From positions 29,878-93,877 of the forward strand of contig CCRI01000022.1 of the NCBI GenBank assembly GCA_000985875.1: a stretch of 64,000 nt of DNA. The letters are read 5' to 3'. The position numbers and the translations under genes were made by a program. Positions 61,155 to 64,000 of this stretch are shown in pieces (positions within the stretch are counted from its first letter, which is position 1; each line of letters opens with the position of its first letter). Source of the stretch: Neorhizobium galegae bv. officinalis. Lineage in GTDB: Bacteria; Pseudomonadota; Alphaproteobacteria; Rhizobiales; Rhizobiaceae. The notes under the pieces were generated by a model, which did no database searches, had not been told where the DNA came from, and was given only the letters and a program-made list of their open reading frames with translations.

Positions 61155-64000
61155 TTAGAACCTGACGTCGAGAGTTGCCTTGAGACCGAGGTCGTAGGCG
61201 TGGTTTGCGATCTGGCCCTGGTAGGAAAGGCCGAGGGTGGCATTGGGGGAAAGGTCGAGCCCGAGGCCTGCTTCGAGCACGAGCGCGTCCTTTGCGATTG
61301 GGGCGCCTGCGACCCTGAAGGAAGCGGAGCCGGCGAAGGATTGACTAAAGGTCGGGATCGTTTCCCCAAACACATGCCGCCAGCCAATCGTCCCAGTAAG
61401 CCGCGCTTGCATCCCGTCGAAGTCGAACGCTTTCTCGCCCCGCAGCCCGAGCGTGGAGAAGGTCATGTCGGTGGTGTTGTCGCGGCCGGTCAGCGCCGCC
61501 GCTGCCCCGCTCTCGGTAAAGGCGCCGCTCCGGATGCTGACATGGGAGAAATTGATGAACGGCTCGAGGCGGACATGCGCTGTATCGAGGCTGTAGCCCA
61601 CCTCACCGAACGCCTGCAGGGTCGCGGCACGGTATGCGGCGGACACGCGGTCAGAGAAGCCGGTGAAACCGACGGAGCGCGAAGTATGGATGTCGTTCCA
61701 GCTATAGGCGACACCGGTCCGCAACGACAGTGAATCCCATCGCGTGCCGCTATAAAGGCCGAGATGGTAGCTGTCGATGCTTGCCGACGAGGCCCGGCTG
61801 TCTGCCCGGACCGATCCATGGCTGTAGCCGCCGAGGATACCGAGCCGCCAAGTGTCGAATATGCCCGCGTCGGCGCCGAGAAGGAAGCCGCCGGTCGAGC
61901 GCTCGAGCAAGGCCGCATTGCTATCGCCACGGGTCTTGCCCCAAGCGCCATAGGCGTTCGACCACAGGGCGAGGCCGCTATCGGACGCGGCGGATGCAGG
62001 CGCCGCACCATGTGCCCCGTATGCGACAGTGGGCGCAATCGACGCCCCGACATCGCCAAAGGCGGCGCGAATGCGATCTGTGGCGGCGTTTCGAACGAAG
62101 CGGCTTTCCTCGATCAGTCCGGCGATTGCGGAGGCATGGATTTCGCCGGACAACTGGTCGAACGCCGTCCTGGCGGTCGGTGTGTCCAGTTGGACAACCT
62201 TGTCATAGAGCGGGTTGCCGAAGCCGAGGGTATCAAGCGCCTCGGCTGTTGCGCGCTGGTTGCGTGTCGTGCCTGCCTCGACAAAGCCAATGCCGTTGCG
62301 CTTCAACGACAGGGTGACGGCGTTCTGGGTATACCCCAGTGCCGGGTCGAGAAACGCAAAATTCGAGGTCACCCCGTCAAAGGCACCGGTCACCCCGCCG
62401 CTCGCGGTCAGTATCGTGTAGGTGGAGGTCAGGGTGTAGGCTCCCGTCATGCCGACATGAGCGACGGTCCCGCCATTCAGTGTTGCGCTACCCGTCACCT
62501 TGACAAGGTCGCTGAGGGCCGTCCCTGGCACGACTTCGACCTCATATCGCGCGCCGTGGTCCAGCACGAGATTGCCGTCAATTGTCAGCGTCCCGCGCGA
62601 ATTGCCAGGTGCCAGCGTACCATCGAAGGCCACGGTGACCGTCGAGCCGGTCCCTGAGCCGATCGCGCCGGTGCCCTGCAAGCGTCCGCCGGACCCGATC
62701 ACCGCAGATCCACCAAGTTTGTCGTTTACGGCGAGTGTCGTTCCCCTCACCTGCGTCATGCCACGATAGCCGGAACTGTCGCCCGTGAGTTCGATCTTGC
62801 CCCCACCCGTATATGAGATTGTCCCAAGGCCGGACAGTCTCCCGGCATAGACACCGGCATAGCTTTGGTCGAAGGTGAAGGTCGCGCCCGACGCGAGCGC
62901 GAGATTGCCGGTGAAGCGGTTGGTCGCCGAGGTCAGACTACCTCTGTTCACTGTCCAGTCGAGCGACGATGTTCCACCCAGCACCAGCGCACCGGCACCC
63001 TCCTTGACCATCGTCCCGTTCGTTCCGCGCAGGCCGGTAATGTCTCCGGCAAAGGTCGCGTCAACCGCCTGGTCGAATACTATCGTGCCCGCAGTGCCGA
63101 CATTCCCCCGGATCGCGGCAACCGAAGCGACAAGCATACCGGAGCGCACCAGTGTGTCCCCTGTGTAGCTGTTGGCCCCGGTGAGGATGAGAGTGCCGAG
63201 GTCGTCCTTGACAAGAGACGATGTGCCCGTGAGCGCGGAGGCGATCGTGGCGGTCATCGCTGCACCCGCCTGTGTGCCGTCGCCGACGCGAATGATGGTC
63301 TGTCCGCCGGCGCCCTCCAGAGCGATGGTGTCTCCCGCTATCCGGTAGCCGCTGGTCGCGAACTGCATGCCCGTGACGCCGATCGCACCGGCGGAACCGT
63401 TCACCGTCACGGTGCCGCCGGCCCCCTGGAACACCGCGAAGGTAGGATTGGGTCTGAAGGAACCGTTGAACGTACCGGTGTGGTCGGTCCAACTGTCCCC
63501 ACCGAGGCGCCATGTACCCGAGCCGCCGTCGATGCGGCCGTTGACGTGGAGGTTCGCATCGTCGCCATCCCAGAAACCGAGTGCGACACCTGCGTGGGAA
63601 ACTAGGTTAACCTGCCCGGCGACGGCGGTCTGCACCAACAAATCACTCGCGGCGACGCCCTGCGGCGTTGTACCGATCGTCATGCCGTTGTCGGTGAACG
63701 CCCCGTAGTAGTCGATCAGGCGGTAGACGCCGGCGCCAAAGCCGCCCGCATCCGCGACGTTCAGCGTGCCGCCCAGCGTCAGGTTGCCTCCGACCGAGAA
63801 CAACGCGTTCGAGGATGGTGCGCTGAGTGACACGGTAAGGGCAGAGCCCGATGTGAGCGCGAGGTTGCCTGCAACGGTGAGGATCCGATCCGAGCTGCCG
63901 AGCAGAGTTCCGCCCATGCCGACATCGACCGAGCCGGCGATAGTTCCGTTGCCTGCGAGTTTGCCGGAACCGGTGACATTAATGGCGGTGGACCTGTTCA
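61155..64000 (-). CDS. Autotransporter outer-membrane beta-barrel protein, 5' end outside window
   Basis: The open frame reaches the window edge without a start, so the signal peptide and N-terminal passenger are missing. The visible passenger has PATR-like repeats (GTLILTGANSYTGDTLVRSG, GAGALVLGGTSS and GKIELTGDSSGYRGMTQV), forming a beta-helix. The last 270 residues are an autotransporter barrel (ALWSNAYGAWGKTRGDSN, LSLRTGVAYSWNDIHTSR) ending in a C-terminal Phe (LDVRF), the signal for outer-membrane insertion. Type Va secretion, likely a surface adhesin. Coupling to an IalB-like gene suggests a joint cell-surface function. Confidence 0.88.
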   Translation of the reverse strand, partial: NRSTAINVTGSGKLAGNGTIAGSVDVGMGGTLLGSSDRILTVAGNLALTSGSALTVSLSAPSSNALFSVGGNLTLGGTLNVADAGGFGAGVYRLIDYYGAFTDNGMTIGTTPQGVAASDLLVQTAVAGQVNLVSHAGVALGFWDGDDANLHVNGRIDGGSGTWRLGGDSWTDHTGTFNGSFRPNPTFAVFQGAGGTVTVNGSAGAIGVTGMQFATSGYRIAGDTIALEGAGGQTIIRVGDGTQAGAAMTATIASALTGTSSLVKDDLGTLILTGANSYTGDTLVRSGMLVASVAAIRGNVGTAGTIVFDQAVDATFAGDITGLRGTNGTMVKEGAGALVLGGTSSLDWTVNRGSLTSATNRFTGNLALASGATFTFDQSYAGVYAGRLSGLGTISYTGGGKIELTGDSSGYRGMTQVRGTTLAVNDKLGGSAVIGSGGRLQGTGAIGSGTGSTVTVAFDGTLAPGNSRGTLTIDGNLVLDHGARYEVEVVPGTALSDLVKVTGSATLNGGTVAHVGMTGAYTLTSTYTILTASGGVTGAFDGVTSNFAFLDPALGYTQNAVTLSLKRNGIGFVEAGTTRNQRATAEALDTLGFGNPLYDKVVQLDTPTARTAFDQLSGEIHASAIAGLIEESRFVRNAATDRIRAAFGDVGASIAPTVAYGAHGAAPASAASDSGLALWSNAYGAWGKTRGDSNAALLERSTGGFLLGADAGIFDTWRLGILGGYSHGSVRADSRASSASIDSYHLGLYSGTRWDSLSLRTGVAYSWNDIHTSRSVGFTGFSDRVSAAYRAATLQAFGEVGYSLDTAHVRLEPFINFSHVSIRSGAFTESGAAAALTGRDNTTDMTFSTLGLRGEKAFDFDGMQARLTGTIGWRHVFGETIPTFSQSFAGSASFRVAGAPIAKDALVLEAGLGLDLSPNATLGLSYQGQIANHAYDLGLKATLDVRF

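Noticed and set aside
1..64000. CRISPR array, rRNA operon, replication origin
   Set aside because: No regularly spaced repeats, rRNA-like sequence or repABC genes were seen anywhere in the window.

Overview
The window looks like an accessory replicon (plasmid, chromid or genomic island) of a Rhizobium/Agrobacterium/Sinorhizobium-type alphaproteobacterium. The pointers are family-level: a rhizopine-type mocDEF cluster, a CuxR/uxs1/uxe/aps-like polysaccharide cluster, a DUF995 protein, a RHE_PE00001-family plasmid protein, and many decayed IS and toxin-antitoxin remnants. No rRNA, convincing tRNA, CRISPR array or replication origin was seen.

Layout. 0-7.6 kb is a degraded border: two related small proteins (one broken), an XRE regulator with two operator palindromes, a J-domain protein, a catalytically gutted nucleotidyltransferase copy, a lysE-type exporter with an MFS gene and its divergent LysR regulator, a dying RelB/ParE pair and IS3 debris. 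7.6-18.1 kb is a divergent catabolic locus. One arm (mocD, mocE, mocF, PanB-like) is an oxygenase chain suited to O-demethylation. The other arm has a LacI regulator, a TIM-barrel isomerase, a sugar ABC transporter and purU. Read together they suggest uptake of a methylated (amino)cyclitol or sugar, demethylation, and disposal of the C1 unit through folate.

19.8-33.5 kb is a signalling-to-polysaccharide block. It holds a GGDEF/EAL protein, a SiaABC-like partner-switching operon (degenerate GHKL protein, STAS-methyltransferase fusion, Cache-HAMP-PP2C phosphatase, GHKL kinase-like protein, STAS-like protein), a CuxR-like AraC regulator, and the divergent uxs1-uxe-apsS-glycosidase-DUF995 operon for an arabinose-type exopolysaccharide. 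33.8-39.7 kb is an IS nest: an IS21 fragment, an ISL3 element with perfect 23-bp ends and an 8-bp target duplication but a dead transposase, an IS1111/IS110-type element with a frameshift, the intact nucleotidyltransferase copy behind a 29-bp palindrome, and a 193-bp Tn3-type MITE.

39.8-58.4 kb is a dense defence island. It contains AbiEi/AbiEii coupled to a HEPN/Toprim protein and a DUF2971-like protein; a Gabija-type GajA/GajB pair; an uncatalogued operon of a small helical protein, a QueC-like PP-loop protein, an XRE-ImmA protease and a PIN-like nuclease; a convergent DUF4365/PD-(D/E)XK-like protein; a SEC-C protein; HEPN-like orphans; and a single polypeptide joining a HEPN/RES N-domain, a RES toxin domain and a gamma-glutamylcyclotransferase domain. 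58.7-64 kb has the RHE_PE00001-family protein, an integrase relic, and an IalB-like protein tightly coupled to a large autotransporter that runs off the window.

The best candidates for an undescribed system are the QueC-like/ImmA/PIN operon (47.8-51.6 kb), the RES-GGCT fusion (54.9-56.8 kb), and the AbiE-HEPN/Toprim-DUF2971 operon (39.8-43.8 kb). All functional calls come from reading motifs by eye; no database search was possible.
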